Shown piece by piece: positions 35,792 to 43,286 of a DNA stretch of 64,000 nt. Position numbers and translations under genes: made by a program. This DNA is from Anaerocolumna sp. MB42-C2 (GTDB lineage Bacteria; Bacillota; Clostridia; Lachnospirales; Lachnospiraceae): the NCBI RefSeq assembly GCF_030913705.1, contig NZ_CP133190.1, positions 5,605,501 through 5,669,500 on the forward strand, given 5' to 3'. How positions within the stretch are numbered: position 1 is the first letter of the stretch; the number at the start of each line of letters is the position of its first letter. The notes under the pieces are model-generated. The model did not search any database. It was not told the DNA's origin and saw only the letters and a program-made list of their open reading frames with translations.

Positions 35792-36109
35792 ATGATGTCA
35801 AAAAATAAAAAAACCATAATTATATTATTAACATTTGTATTAATTCTTGTAATTGTACCATTATTTATTTTAAAAGGAGCAGAGTTTGGAGGCAGCGATG
35901 ATGCCGGAAGTCAAGTTATTCAGGAAATAGCCGGACAGGATTATGAACCATGGTTTACACCGGTTTTGGAAAAAGCCATAGGCGGTGAACTACCGGGAGA
36001 AATCGAAAGCCTGATTTTTTGTGTACAGACCGGTATTGGAGTTGGAATACTAGCATATTCTTTTGGATATCTAGTGGCTCGTAAGAAATACACAGGAACA
36101 GAAAAATAA
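35792..36109 (+). CDS. cbiN: Cobalt transporter subunit CbiN
   Basis: 105 aa with two membrane helices (about residues 8-28 and 74-95) around an extracellular loop carrying GSDDAGSQVIQEIAGQDYEPW, the CbiN signature (split as GSDDAG and YEPWFTPVLEK). It starts one base after the cbiM stop. CbiN is needed to load metal into CbiM. Length and layout are normal. Confidence 0.93.
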   Translation: MMSKNKKTIIILLTFVLILVIVPLFILKGAEFGGSDDAGSQVIQEIAGQDYEPWFTPVLEKAIGGELPGEIESLIFCVQTGIGVGILAYSFGYLVARKKYTGTEK

Positions 36110-36116
36110 AAAAGTA

Positions 36117-36150
36117 AAACTCGGTCTGATATATGTTTCAGACCGAGTTT
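36117..36150 (+). promoter_or_regulatory. 13-bp hairpin between cbiN and cbiQ
   Basis: A perfect AAACTCGGTCTGA / TCAGACCGAGTTT stem sits in the cbiN-cbiQ gap. It is terminator-like but has only a short T-tract, so it may set the ratio of CbiMN to CbiQO. Confidence 0.7.
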
Positions 36151-36165
36151 AATTTGGAGAGAGAT

Positions 36166-37071
36166 ATGATACTAACTGCTTTATTAACAATTATTGTAAT
36201 TTGGTGTCTCTTTTATGCTATAATTCCAAACTATATACTGTTATTTTTAGGTTTACTTTTTGGAGGAATTATGATAGCCATGAGCCGTCATAAACATGAG
36301 GGATTTATGACGATAGATGCCATAGCTCAAAACTCGCGTTTGAATAAGGTACATTCTTCCTTAAAATTTTGTACAGTTCTGATTCTGATGATCTTAAGTA
36401 TTGTTTCGCATTCTCCGATTGTTGGACTGTTTTTAACAGTTTTTATGCTTATATTAATAGTTATAGTTGGTGGTATGGAGCTGCAGGAATATTTTTCTAT
36501 ACTTTCATTACCCGTATCATTTCTCTTAATAAGCGGGTTAGCACTTCTTTTTGAATATAGTTTACAATCAACGGGCGCAATTAATTTACCGATATATCAT
36601 GGCTATTTAATTGTCAGTAAGACAGCGCAGTTACGAGCTGCACTTGTCATGTCAAAAGCATTGGGGGCAATAAGCTGCCTGTATCTACTCAGTTTGACAA
36701 CACCGATGTCTGAAATTATTGATGTTTTAAGACGTTTTCATACACCGGACATCATTGTTGAGTTAATGTATTTGATTTATCGTTACACCTTTATTTTATT
36801 GGAAATGCATCATTCAATGAAAGATGCTGCAAAAAGCAGACTTGGATTTATTAATTACTCAATCAGCATACAAACTACCGGAAAGATTTATTTTAATTTA
36901 CTTTCCAGAAGTTATCAACAGGCTAACAAAAATTTTGATGCAATGGAAAGCCGATGTTATACGGGTGAAATCCGGTTTTTAGAATCTAAAAAGGAAATAA
37001 GGCAAATTCACATTATTGCTGCTGTGTGCTTAATTATTTTTACATTAGGTATTACTGTTGTTCTATACTAG
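36166..37071 (+). CDS. cbiQ: Cobalt ECF transporter transmembrane subunit CbiQ
   Basis: 301 aa from ATG 36166, chosen for TTGGAGAGAG just upstream; the longer frame from 36133 starts inside the hairpin. It has six or so membrane helices with the T-component coupling motifs: DVLRRFHTPDIIVELMYLIY, and a later MHHSMKDAAKSRLG, plus the ANKNFDAMESRCYTG ARG-type box near residue 265. It transmits ATP hydrolysis by CbiO to CbiM. It overlaps no neighbour but is followed by cbiO with a tight ribosome site. Confidence 0.92.
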   Translation: MILTALLTIIVIWCLFYAIIPNYILLFLGLLFGGIMIAMSRHKHEGFMTIDAIAQNSRLNKVHSSLKFCTVLILMILSIVSHSPIVGLFLTVFMLILIVIVGGMELQEYFSILSLPVSFLLISGLALLFEYSLQSTGAINLPIYHGYLIVSKTAQLRAALVMSKALGAISCLYLLSLTTPMSEIIDVLRRFHTPDIIVELMYLIYRYTFILLEMHHSMKDAAKSRLGFINYSISIQTTGKIYFNLLSRSYQQANKNFDAMESRCYTGEIRFLESKKEIRQIHIIAAVCLIIFTLGITVVLY

Positions 37072-37085
37072 AAGGAGGCATGAGA

Positions 37086-37910
37086 TTGGAAGAAATACTT
37101 CGTTTTGCCAAAATAAGCTTTAGTTATGATAAAGAGCGAATTGCTTTAAATGATTTGTCGGTTTCATTATATACTTCGGAAAAAGTAGCGGTACTTGGGA
37201 ATAACGGAGCCGGAAAAAGCACTTTCTTTTTATGCTGTAATGGAATAGTGAAACCCAAAAGCGGTGAAATATATTTTAAGAAGAATAAATTTCAATGGAC
37301 GAGAAAAGAGAATATTTTGCTAAGACAGGCGGTAGGCCTGATATTTCAAGACCCGGATAATCAGATTATTGCAGGAACTGTTGAAGCAGAAATAAGTTTT
37401 GGCCCTATGAATCTTAAATTAGATGAAAACACAGTACGAAAACAGGTGGATGATGCCATAACAAATATGCAATTGGAAGAGATGCGTTTAAGAGCCCCCC
37501 ATTACTTATCCGGTGGTGAAAAAAAACGTGTCAGTATTGCGGATGTCCTTGCGATGAATCCTCAGCTATTGTTATTGGATGAGCCTGGCGCAAGTCTGGA
37601 TCCAGCTAACACCAGTTTATTGGAAAAAAATCTTGACATGCTGACTGAAAAAGGACTGGGGCTTGTGATTGCTACCCATGATGTTGATTTTGCATGGCGT
37701 TGGGCAGACAGAATATTGGTATTTCACAGAGGAGAAGTTGTAGCTGATGCTGATCCGGAAACCGTATTTTCAAACAGTTCACTTCTAAATAGATGTGGAT
37801 TAGCACAGCCTATTTTATATCAGGTAGGAAAGATATTCAATATGAATCCGCTTCCGCGTGTAATTGCGGACGTTAGAAAAATGAGTGAATTACCCAGAAG
37901 TAATAAATAG
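37086..37910 (+). CDS. cbiO: Cobalt ECF transporter ATPase CbiO
   Basis: 274 aa from TTG 37086, which has 7-nt spacing from GGAGG at 37074-37078; ATG 37080 is almost touching that site but gives only two more residues. Single ABC cassette: Walker A GNNGAGKSTFF, Q-loop FQDPDNQIIAGTV, signature LSGGEKKRVSIADVL, Walker B LLLLDEPGASLDP and switch IATHDVDF. It closes the cbiMNQO operon and powers cobalt import. Confidence 0.94.
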   Translation: MEEILRFAKISFSYDKERIALNDLSVSLYTSEKVAVLGNNGAGKSTFFLCCNGIVKPKSGEIYFKKNKFQWTRKENILLRQAVGLIFQDPDNQIIAGTVEAEISFGPMNLKLDENTVRKQVDDAITNMQLEEMRLRAPHYLSGGEKKRVSIADVLAMNPQLLLLDEPGASLDPANTSLLEKNLDMLTEKGLGLVIATHDVDFAWRWADRILVFHRGEVVADADPETVFSNSSLLNRCGLAQPILYQVGKIFNMNPLPRVIADVRKMSELPRSNK

Positions 37911-38028
37911 TATCAATTATTTTTCATAAGAAACAGAAATAGCTAATTTCAATCTTCTCATAGGTGGTGAAGTTATTTAGGATTGTCAGAATTATGTGGA
38001 AGCAGCGGGTTAAAGAGATGAAATATTT

Positions 38029-38066
38029 AAGTTGTTAAGTTTACATAACTTAACAACTTTTTTTTA
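38029..38066 (+). terminator. Terminator of the cobalt operon
   Basis: A 12-bp stem AAGTTGTTAAGT / ACTTAACAACTT is followed by eight Ts. It insulates the recombinase genes from the operon. Confidence 0.92.
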
Positions 38067-38092
38067 TTGTAATAGGACAAGAAATCAAATAA

Positions 38093-38120
38093 ATATACTA
38101 CTATTGATCAATCATACATA
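38093..38120 (+). promoter_or_regulatory. Possible sigma-E-like mother-cell promoter of the recombinase genes
   Basis: ATA at 38093-38095 and CATACATA at 38113-38120 are 17 bases apart, similar to the sporulation sigma-E pattern ATA...CATA. The motif is short and AT-rich, so chance is a real possibility. No good sigma-A boxes are seen in the 70 bases after the terminator. Confidence 0.35.
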
Positions 38121-38140
38121 AATGGTATGGAGGTGAACGC

Positions 38141-38251
38141 ATGATAGTTATTAAAGAAATTTTCAAAGAATCCTCTAAAGAAGAGAGGCAGAAGACTATA
38201 ACACAAATAATTGTTAGGATGATTAAAAATAAGCAAAAAGGATTGGTTTAA
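38141..38251 (+). CDS. 36-aa basic helical peptide preceding the recombinase
   Basis: ATG 38141 has GGAGGTG at 38129-38135 with ideal spacing. The protein MIVIKEIFKESSKEERQKTI... is basic, probably one helix (KEERQKTITQIIVRMIKNK), and ends 2 bases before the recombinase GTG, so the two are translationally coupled. It may be a recombination directionality factor or a regulatory leader. Family unknown to me. Confidence 0.65.
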   Translation: MIVIKEIFKESSKEERQKTITQIIVRMIKNKQKGLV

Positions 38252-38253
38252 AG

Positions 38254-39921
38254 GTGGCAAGTTGGAAAAAGGATGAGTTGAATTTTCAGTTTACTGATTT
38301 GCCTGTCAATGAAAGTAGTGTGTTAGATACATATACGGAGAAAGCAGCTCTGTATTGCAGATTATCAAAGGAAGACGAGGATAAAATCAATCAAGGTGAT
38401 GAAAGTGCAAGTATTCAGAATCAAAAGATGCTTTTGATGGATTATGCCTTTACGCATAAATTTGCTGTTTATAACATCTATTTTGATGATGATTATTCCG
38501 GACTTGATAGTGAGAGACCGGCATTTAAGAAATTAATCCGAGATGCAAAAAATGGCTGTTTTAATACGATAATATGTAAGACACAGTCAAGATTCACCAG
38601 AGATATGGAACTGGTGGAAAAATACATACATGGTTTATTTCCTATCATCGGGATTCGATTTATCGGAGTAGTTGATCATGTAGATACTGATATAAAAGGA
38701 AATAAAAAGGCCAGGCAGATCAATGGATTAATAAATGAATGGTATTGTGAGGATCTTTCAGAAAATATTCGGAGTGTATTTCGTACTAAGATGGAGAAAG
38801 GGCAGTTTATAGGTTCTTACGCTCTATATGGTTATAAAAAGGACCCCAAAAACAATCACAAACTAATTATTGATGAAGAAGCTGCTGCTGTCGTAAAAAA
38901 AATATTTAACTACGCTGTGCAAGGGCTGGGAAACAGGCAAATATGTGATAAACTCTATGAGGAAAAAATTCCTACTCCTACAATTTATAAGAAGCTGCAA
39001 GGCTTTAATTACCAACATACATTAAAAGACGAAACCTTTGGGAAAAATGGTATCTGGGGAGTTACAACAATAAAAAGTATGCTAAGTAATCGTATATATA
39101 TAGGAGATATGGTTCAGGGCAGGAAACGTAAGGTCAATTATAAAAGTAAAAAGGTTATAGCTGTCCCTGAATCAGAATGGATTATAGTTCCTAATTGCCA
39201 TGAACCTATTATTGAAAAAGATATATTTGATTTGGTTCAAGAAATAATAAAAACCAGAAGATATGCCCGTACATCTTGTAAGGATGGAAAGAAAAGAATC
39301 AATTTACTTGCCGGTAAGGTGAAATGTAAGGATTGTGGCAGTACTTTAGCCAGATTTAATGGAAATACAAAGTATATTTATTTATATTGTCAGTTATACA
39401 AAAGGTCTAAAAAGGAACAATGTACCCCTCACTCAATTCGGTATTCAACCTTGCTTGAGATATTGGAAGAGAGAATCCATTCTATTATTGATAATCATTT
39501 GAGACAAAATCAGATAGGTGAATTTTTAATCTTACAGAACAATGATAAGAAGCTGATATCAAGTAAACAATCAGAATTAAGTAATAATGAAGATAAGATG
39601 AAAAAAACAAAAAAAGCATTAGCCACATTATATGTAGATAAGGCAAATGAAATCTTGTCTAAGGAGGAATATATAGAGATAAAGAATTCATTAACTACTG
39701 AAGTAGAGAATTTATATATGGTATCTGAAAAGTTAAAACTCGAGATAAGTGATCTATTGAATAAAAGCAGCTATCAGGATAAAAAAGAAGATTTAATAAG
39801 GAAGTTGGCTGACTTTGATACCTTAGATCATGAGATTATAAATGAATTTATTGATTATATTGAAGTTGGAGAAAAGGATACAGACAATAATCAGGAAGTT
39901 TTTATTCATTGGAGATTTTAA
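38254..39921 (+). CDS. Large serine site-specific recombinase of the element
   Basis: 555 aa from GTG 38254. The N-terminal resolvase catalytic domain (residues 30-180) has the nucleophile in YCRLSKEDED (S38) and the arginine-bearing KTQSRFTRDMELV. A recombinase domain follows (GYKKDPKNNHKLIID, GIWGVTTIKSMLSNRIYIGD), then a zinc-ribbon GKVKCKDCGSTLARF with further cysteines, and a long coiled-coil (about 435-505) as in large serine integrases. The stop lies 26 bases before the attR core, a normal place for an integrase gene. It should integrate and, with a directionality factor, excise the element at the Csp gene. Confidence 0.95.
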   Translation: MASWKKDELNFQFTDLPVNESSVLDTYTEKAALYCRLSKEDEDKINQGDESASIQNQKMLLMDYAFTHKFAVYNIYFDDDYSGLDSERPAFKKLIRDAKNGCFNTIICKTQSRFTRDMELVEKYIHGLFPIIGIRFIGVVDHVDTDIKGNKKARQINGLINEWYCEDLSENIRSVFRTKMEKGQFIGSYALYGYKKDPKNNHKLIIDEEAAAVVKKIFNYAVQGLGNRQICDKLYEEKIPTPTIYKKLQGFNYQHTLKDETFGKNGIWGVTTIKSMLSNRIYIGDMVQGRKRKVNYKSKKVIAVPESEWIIVPNCHEPIIEKDIFDLVQEIIKTRRYARTSCKDGKKRINLLAGKVKCKDCGSTLARFNGNTKYIYLYCQLYKRSKKEQCTPHSIRYSTLLEILEERIHSIIDNHLRQNQIGEFLILQNNDKKLISSKQSELSNNEDKMKKTKKALATLYVDKANEILSKEEYIEIKNSLTTEVENLYMVSEKLKLEISDLLNKSSYQDKKEDLIRKLADFDTLDHEIINEFIDYIEVGEKDTDNNQEVFIHWRF

Positions 39922-39927
39922 AGATAA

Positions 39928-39956
39928 TTTTTGTATTCAAACATTTCACCCATGTG
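39928..39956 (+). other. attR: right junction of the inserted element
   Basis: Right arm TTTTTGTATTCAAACATTT (39928-39946), one spacer C, then the shared core ACCCATGTG (39948-39956). When the element circularises, this arm and the left arm form the inverted attP. Confidence 0.93.
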
Positions 39957-41102
39957 GCCAGTATTGCAGCCGGGAATGGTCGGGCCAGTAATGGAAGAAA
40001 CCGGGGAGTTGCATCCCAGAGTGAACTACTTATAGTAAAATTGGGTACCTCCGTGGGTGATTCCTTTCCCAGAACGACTCAGCTGATGCAGGGAATCGAT
40101 TATTGTATCAAAAGAGCGATTGAACTTAACAGGCCAATAGCCATCAATATCAGTTTTGGTAATAATTATGGCTCTCATAGCGGAAATTCATTACTTGAGA
40201 ATTACATAAATGAAATAGCAAACCGCTGGAAGACCAATATAGTTATCGGTACCGGCAATGAGGGTGCCGCCGGGAAACATACAGGAGGTATCTTAAGCGG
40301 TGACCCGGGTGCTCAAAGAGAAATTATAGAATTGGCAGTAGGAGCCTATGAATTTACTTTTAATTTACAGATATGGAAAAACTTTTATGACCGGTTTGAA
40401 ATTGTTATAACTTCACCCGGAGGAACCCGGGTGGGGCCGATTCCGGAGAGGCTTGGAACTCAGCAATTTAGAATCGGTCAGACGGAAATTTTCTTATATT
40501 ACGGTAAGCCTCTTCCCTATAATGTGCAGCAGGAGATCTATATTGAGTTTATACCGGTTAGAGATTATATAGAATCAGGAATCTGGAATATAGAATTAGT
40601 TCCTATCGATATCGTAGTAGGCAATTATGACATGTGGCTTCCCTCGGGTGGGGTATTAACACCTGAGACTGAATTTTTAAGACCTACGGAACAAACAACG
40701 CTTACGATACCCTCGACTGCAGAGCGGGCAATTACAGTGGGAGCTTATGATGCTTATAATGACAGTCTTGCGTTTTTCTCCGGAAGAGGATTTCCAAGAG
40801 GAGTTACCTCCGTCAAACCGGACTTAGTAGCACCCGGTGTAAATATTACGGCAGCGGCACCGGGAGGAGGATATACAAGCCGTTCCGGTACCTCTATGGC
40901 TACGCCATTTGTTACGGGAAGTGTGGCACTTATGATGGAATGGGGGATTGTTAATGGTAATGACCCTTACATGTATGGAGAGAAAATGAAAGCTTATTTA
41001 ATAGCAGGTGCAAGACATTTAAGCTTTGAGCAGGTTTATCCCAATCCAACCTTTGGGTTTGGAGCATTATGCTTAAGGGATACGATTGCTCTGACCCAAT
41101 GA
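39957..41102 (+). pseudogene. Csp-type subtilisin-like protease, C-terminal part
   Basis: 381 codons resuming at ASIAAGNGRASNGRNRGVAS right after the GTHV codons. It has the oxyanion Asn region IVIGTGNEGAAGKHTG, a large beta-rich insertion (about joined residues 320-440) like the jelly-roll domain of clostridial Csp proteases, and the serine motif RSGTSMATPFVTGS with S519 in the joined numbering. The 39909 ATG start is an artefact inside the recombinase gene, and there is no ribosome site, so this part alone should be inactive. After excision of the element the full triad D132/H202/S519 is restored. Confidence 0.92.
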
Positions 41103-41125
41103 AATTAAATAATAAATAAGAACGG

Positions 41126-41164
41126 ACTGCCTTCATAGATAAATGATTCTATGAAGGCAGTTTC
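41126..41164. terminator. Terminator between the Csp and SleC-like genes
   Basis: A perfect 14-bp stem ACTGCCTTCATAGA / TCTATGAAGGCAGT. The T-tract is short, so it may serve both convergent genes weakly. Confidence 0.75.
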
Positions 41165-41235
41165 TAAATACCGGACACCAGGTAAGGTGTAATTTGCAAT
41201 TACTAATTCAAAATCCGATCACAGATTTCGAACAA

Positions 41236-42492
41236 TTAACATCTAAGGACAGTATTGTTATATTTGTTAAAGAACAGCATTATACTGTACCAGGTTCCAA
41301 CATCCACCTTACCGGTAATAGGTAAACTAAATATACGTTGATATACTTTAACAGCTTCTTCCGTAGTTTTACTATAGATACCATTACTTTTATTCACAGG
41401 TATCTCAGGATAGACCGTAGCAATATTATTTAAATAATCTTGAATTATTGTTATGGCATCGCCGGAGAAACCAATTGATAGCTCTACACCCGGCCATAAA
41501 TATGAGACTCCTGCATTATTATTTGTTGAATTTAAATATAAGGATTCACCAAAAAAGTATCGAAGAATATTAATTGCTTGATAACCATCCGTACCGAGAT
41601 CTTTTGATATCCATTTTTCCATCATGTTTCTGCATTTAATTAGTGCTCCTTTGCAGTAAGGAGTCAGAAGTGGCTGGGTAATTCCGGGTTTTGATAAATA
41701 GTAGTAGAAAAAAGAATCCACTATATTACTAATATTGTCGTAATAATTTCTTCCATAAATCCATTTGTTATCAAATACATTCGTGTCTGTAATATTAAAA
41801 TCATAACCCTGTCCTGGATACCAGTTGGTATAAAATCGGTTTAAAGTAAAAGATAAAGTAGCAAAAATATTCGCATATATGGTTTCTATGGGCCAGGTAG
41901 GATAGATTTCATTAGATACTACATTTTTGATATAATCTTTGTAACCGGTACATAAATTAGGTACTATGGTATCGGAGGGTATGCCGGTATGAACGATCAG
42001 ATGATCAGGAATTATCACCGGTTCATCCGTGTTGATAATTTCTTTTTCGATTTCTGTTACAACGGAGGGAGGATAGTATCCGGAAAGAGTATGTGCCCCA
42101 ATAATAATTTTTTTAGTATCTATTGTATTAGATGCATGTGACAGATTAACAGGCTGAATTGCCAGAACTTCCGGAAAAATCTGTGTACCATAGATTTCTA
42201 CAGTCTGAAAATCTGGAGCGCTTATCTGTAGTATATAAGGTTCATAAGGCAGAACATCATATGGTTCCATACTATAATAAACAGGAGGAGCTAATAATTC
42301 TATTACCAATGTTTGACCGGATATGTTGGTTTGAGTTTCTTCTAATATTTTGCTTTGGTTTTTCATATTGTAAATCCGTACCGTAGCATTTTCAACAGGT
42401 TTTTTGCTCATTTCATTATTAACTTTAACCAGTAATTTACCGTAGGATTTATTCTCTGATTGAAATGGATAAATAATATTTTTCTGATTCAT
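41236..42492 (-). CDS. sleC: SleC-like spore cortex-lytic enzyme
   Basis: 418 aa. The N-terminal part (1 to about 130) has a beta-sandwich Pro-region (GKLLVKVNNEMSKKPVENATVRIY in two blocks). The central region has the SleC/SpoIID-like block NEIYPTWPIETIYANIFATL and YTNWYPGQGYDFNITDTN, and the C-terminus carries a peptidoglycan-binding domain (about 345-410, IQDYLNNIA, GIYSKTTEEAVKVYQ). In Clostridium perfringens and C. difficile SleC is a zymogen activated by the Csp proteases. Here it is convergent with the split Csp gene, 130 bases apart, which strongly supports a germination role for both. Confidence 0.83.
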   Translation of the reverse strand: MNQKNIIYPFQSENKSYGKLLVKVNNEMSKKPVENATVRIYNMKNQSKILEETQTNISGQTLVIELLAPPVYYSMEPYDVLPYEPYILQISAPDFQTVEIYGTQIFPEVLAIQPVNLSHASNTIDTKKIIIGAHTLSGYYPPSVVTEIEKEIINTDEPVIIPDHLIVHTGIPSDTIVPNLCTGYKDYIKNVVSNEIYPTWPIETIYANIFATLSFTLNRFYTNWYPGQGYDFNITDTNVFDNKWIYGRNYYDNISNIVDSFFYYYLSKPGITQPLLTPYCKGALIKCRNMMEKWISKDLGTDGYQAINILRYFFGESLYLNSTNNNAGVSYLWPGVELSIGFSGDAITIIQDYLNNIATVYPEIPVNKSNGIYSKTTEEAVKVYQRIFSLPITGKVDVGTWYSIMLFFNKYNNTVLRC

Positions 42493-42667
42493 ATATTCTC
42501 TTGATTTTATTCTTTATTTCTATATATGCTAAATAACTAAGAAATAATATAAATACGCAATTGATAATAAATACAAATCTGAACTCACCGTTATATGATA
42601 TTTATCTATATGAATTATTGTTAAGACGAATAATATTACTCATAATCAAACATAATTGATAATGTAA

Positions 42668-42838
42668 ATTTTATTAGGCAATTGCGAAACGAAATAGTTT
42701 TTTGAATATGCCATACAATTGATACAAATTTCATAGCTTCAGTTGCCCTCTGGGCAAGATTCAACTTTGAAATTGTATGAATTGTATGACATATAGATAC
42801 AATATGTGAGTTTCGCAATTACCTAAATTTAAATTTTA
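42668..42838 (+). repeat. MITE-like palindromic repeat
   Basis: Outer inverted ends TAGGCAATTGCGAAAC (42675-42690) and GTTTCGCAATTACCTA (42810-42825) match in 15 of 16 positions. An inner inverted pair CATACAATTGATACAAATTTCA / TGAAATTGTATGAATTGTATG (about 42711-42732 and 42770-42790; noted in part) and a central TTGCCC-TCT-GGGCAA hairpin complete one long foldback of about 170 bases, without any reading frame. It fills the gap upstream of the copper-protein gene. Confidence 0.85.
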
Positions 42839-42856
42839 TTATAAGGAGATATAAGT

Positions 42857-43204
42857 ATGTTAGGAGTAGCAAATACAATTGAGAGAAATCAGGCGTGTAT
42901 TGATGCTTGTACAAAATGCACACAGGCTTGTTATGAATGCTTTCAGGCTTGTTTGAATGAAGAGGATTTGAGTGCCCGCAGAAGTTGCGTCAGTATGCTC
43001 GTAGAATGTGCCATGATGTGTCAGATGTCCGTAGCTATGATGTCAATGAACGGAGAATTTTCAAAACAGCACTGCGCCTTATGTGCACAGATCTGTGACA
43101 GATGTGCAAATGATTGCTCTATGTTTCAGGATGATCATTGCCAGAAATGTGCACAGATTTGTCAGATGTGTGCGGATGAATGCAAAAAAATGGCCTCTAT
43201 GTAA
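42857..43204 (+). CDS. Cysteine-rich four-helix-bundle copper-binding protein (Csp1/DUF326 family)
   Basis: 115 aa with 19 cysteines, mostly in CxxxC and CxxC spacing along amphipathic helices (ACIDACTKCTQACYECFQAC, HCALCAQICDRCANDC, HCQKCAQICQMCADEC). This matches bacterial copper storage proteins, where cysteines line the core of a four-helix bundle and bind many Cu(I) ions. There is no signal peptide, so it is cytosolic. It has AAGGAG at the right distance and its own terminator. Note that this 'Csp' is unrelated to the Csp proteases. Confidence 0.9.
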   Translation: MLGVANTIERNQACIDACTKCTQACYECFQACLNEEDLSARRSCVSMLVECAMMCQMSVAMMSMNGEFSKQHCALCAQICDRCANDCSMFQDDHCQKCAQICQMCADECKKMASM

Positions 43205-43236
43205 ATGCTGTTTTTTGTAGAAGTATCTAAAGAAAG

Positions 43237-43282
43237 AGCTTATGCAATGACTAAAACGTTCATATTGCATAAGCTTTTTTCA
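43237..43282 (+). terminator. Terminator of the copper-protein gene
   Basis: A 12-bp stem AGCTTATGCAAT / ATTGCATAAGCT is followed by six Ts. Confidence 0.92.
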
Positions 43283-43286
43283 CTAA

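Larger units (their letters stand above)
24633..39956 (+). mobile_element. 15.3-kb serine-recombinase element interrupting a Csp germination protease gene
   Basis: Core-to-core length is 15,315 bp. Support: the protease frame is broken and resumes precisely at a 9-bp direct repeat; a 555-aa serine recombinase ends 26 bases before the right core; and joining the ends recreates an attP with 19-bp inverted arms around CACCCATGTG. Cargo runs from a PNPOx-like gene to a cobalt-uptake operon. There are no conjugation, replication or capsid genes, so it is either a genomic island or a domesticated skin-like intervening element. Serine recombinases of this class usually cut at the central dinucleotide, predicted here as CA at 24636-24637 / 39951-39952. 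Confidence 0.93.

Noticed and set aside
39909-39956. ATG-initiated start for the C-terminal protease part
   Set aside because: The ATG lies within the recombinase gene, and the first 13 codons derive from the element arm. True protease sequence begins at the core.
24024-41102. Assembly chimera as the cause of the split protease
   Set aside because: A misjoin would not create matched 19-bp inverted arms, a shared in-phase core and an adjacent recombinase gene.
42857-43204. Link between the copper-storage protein and the Csp proteases
   Set aside because: Only the family abbreviation is shared; the proteins are unrelated, and the gene has its own terminator.
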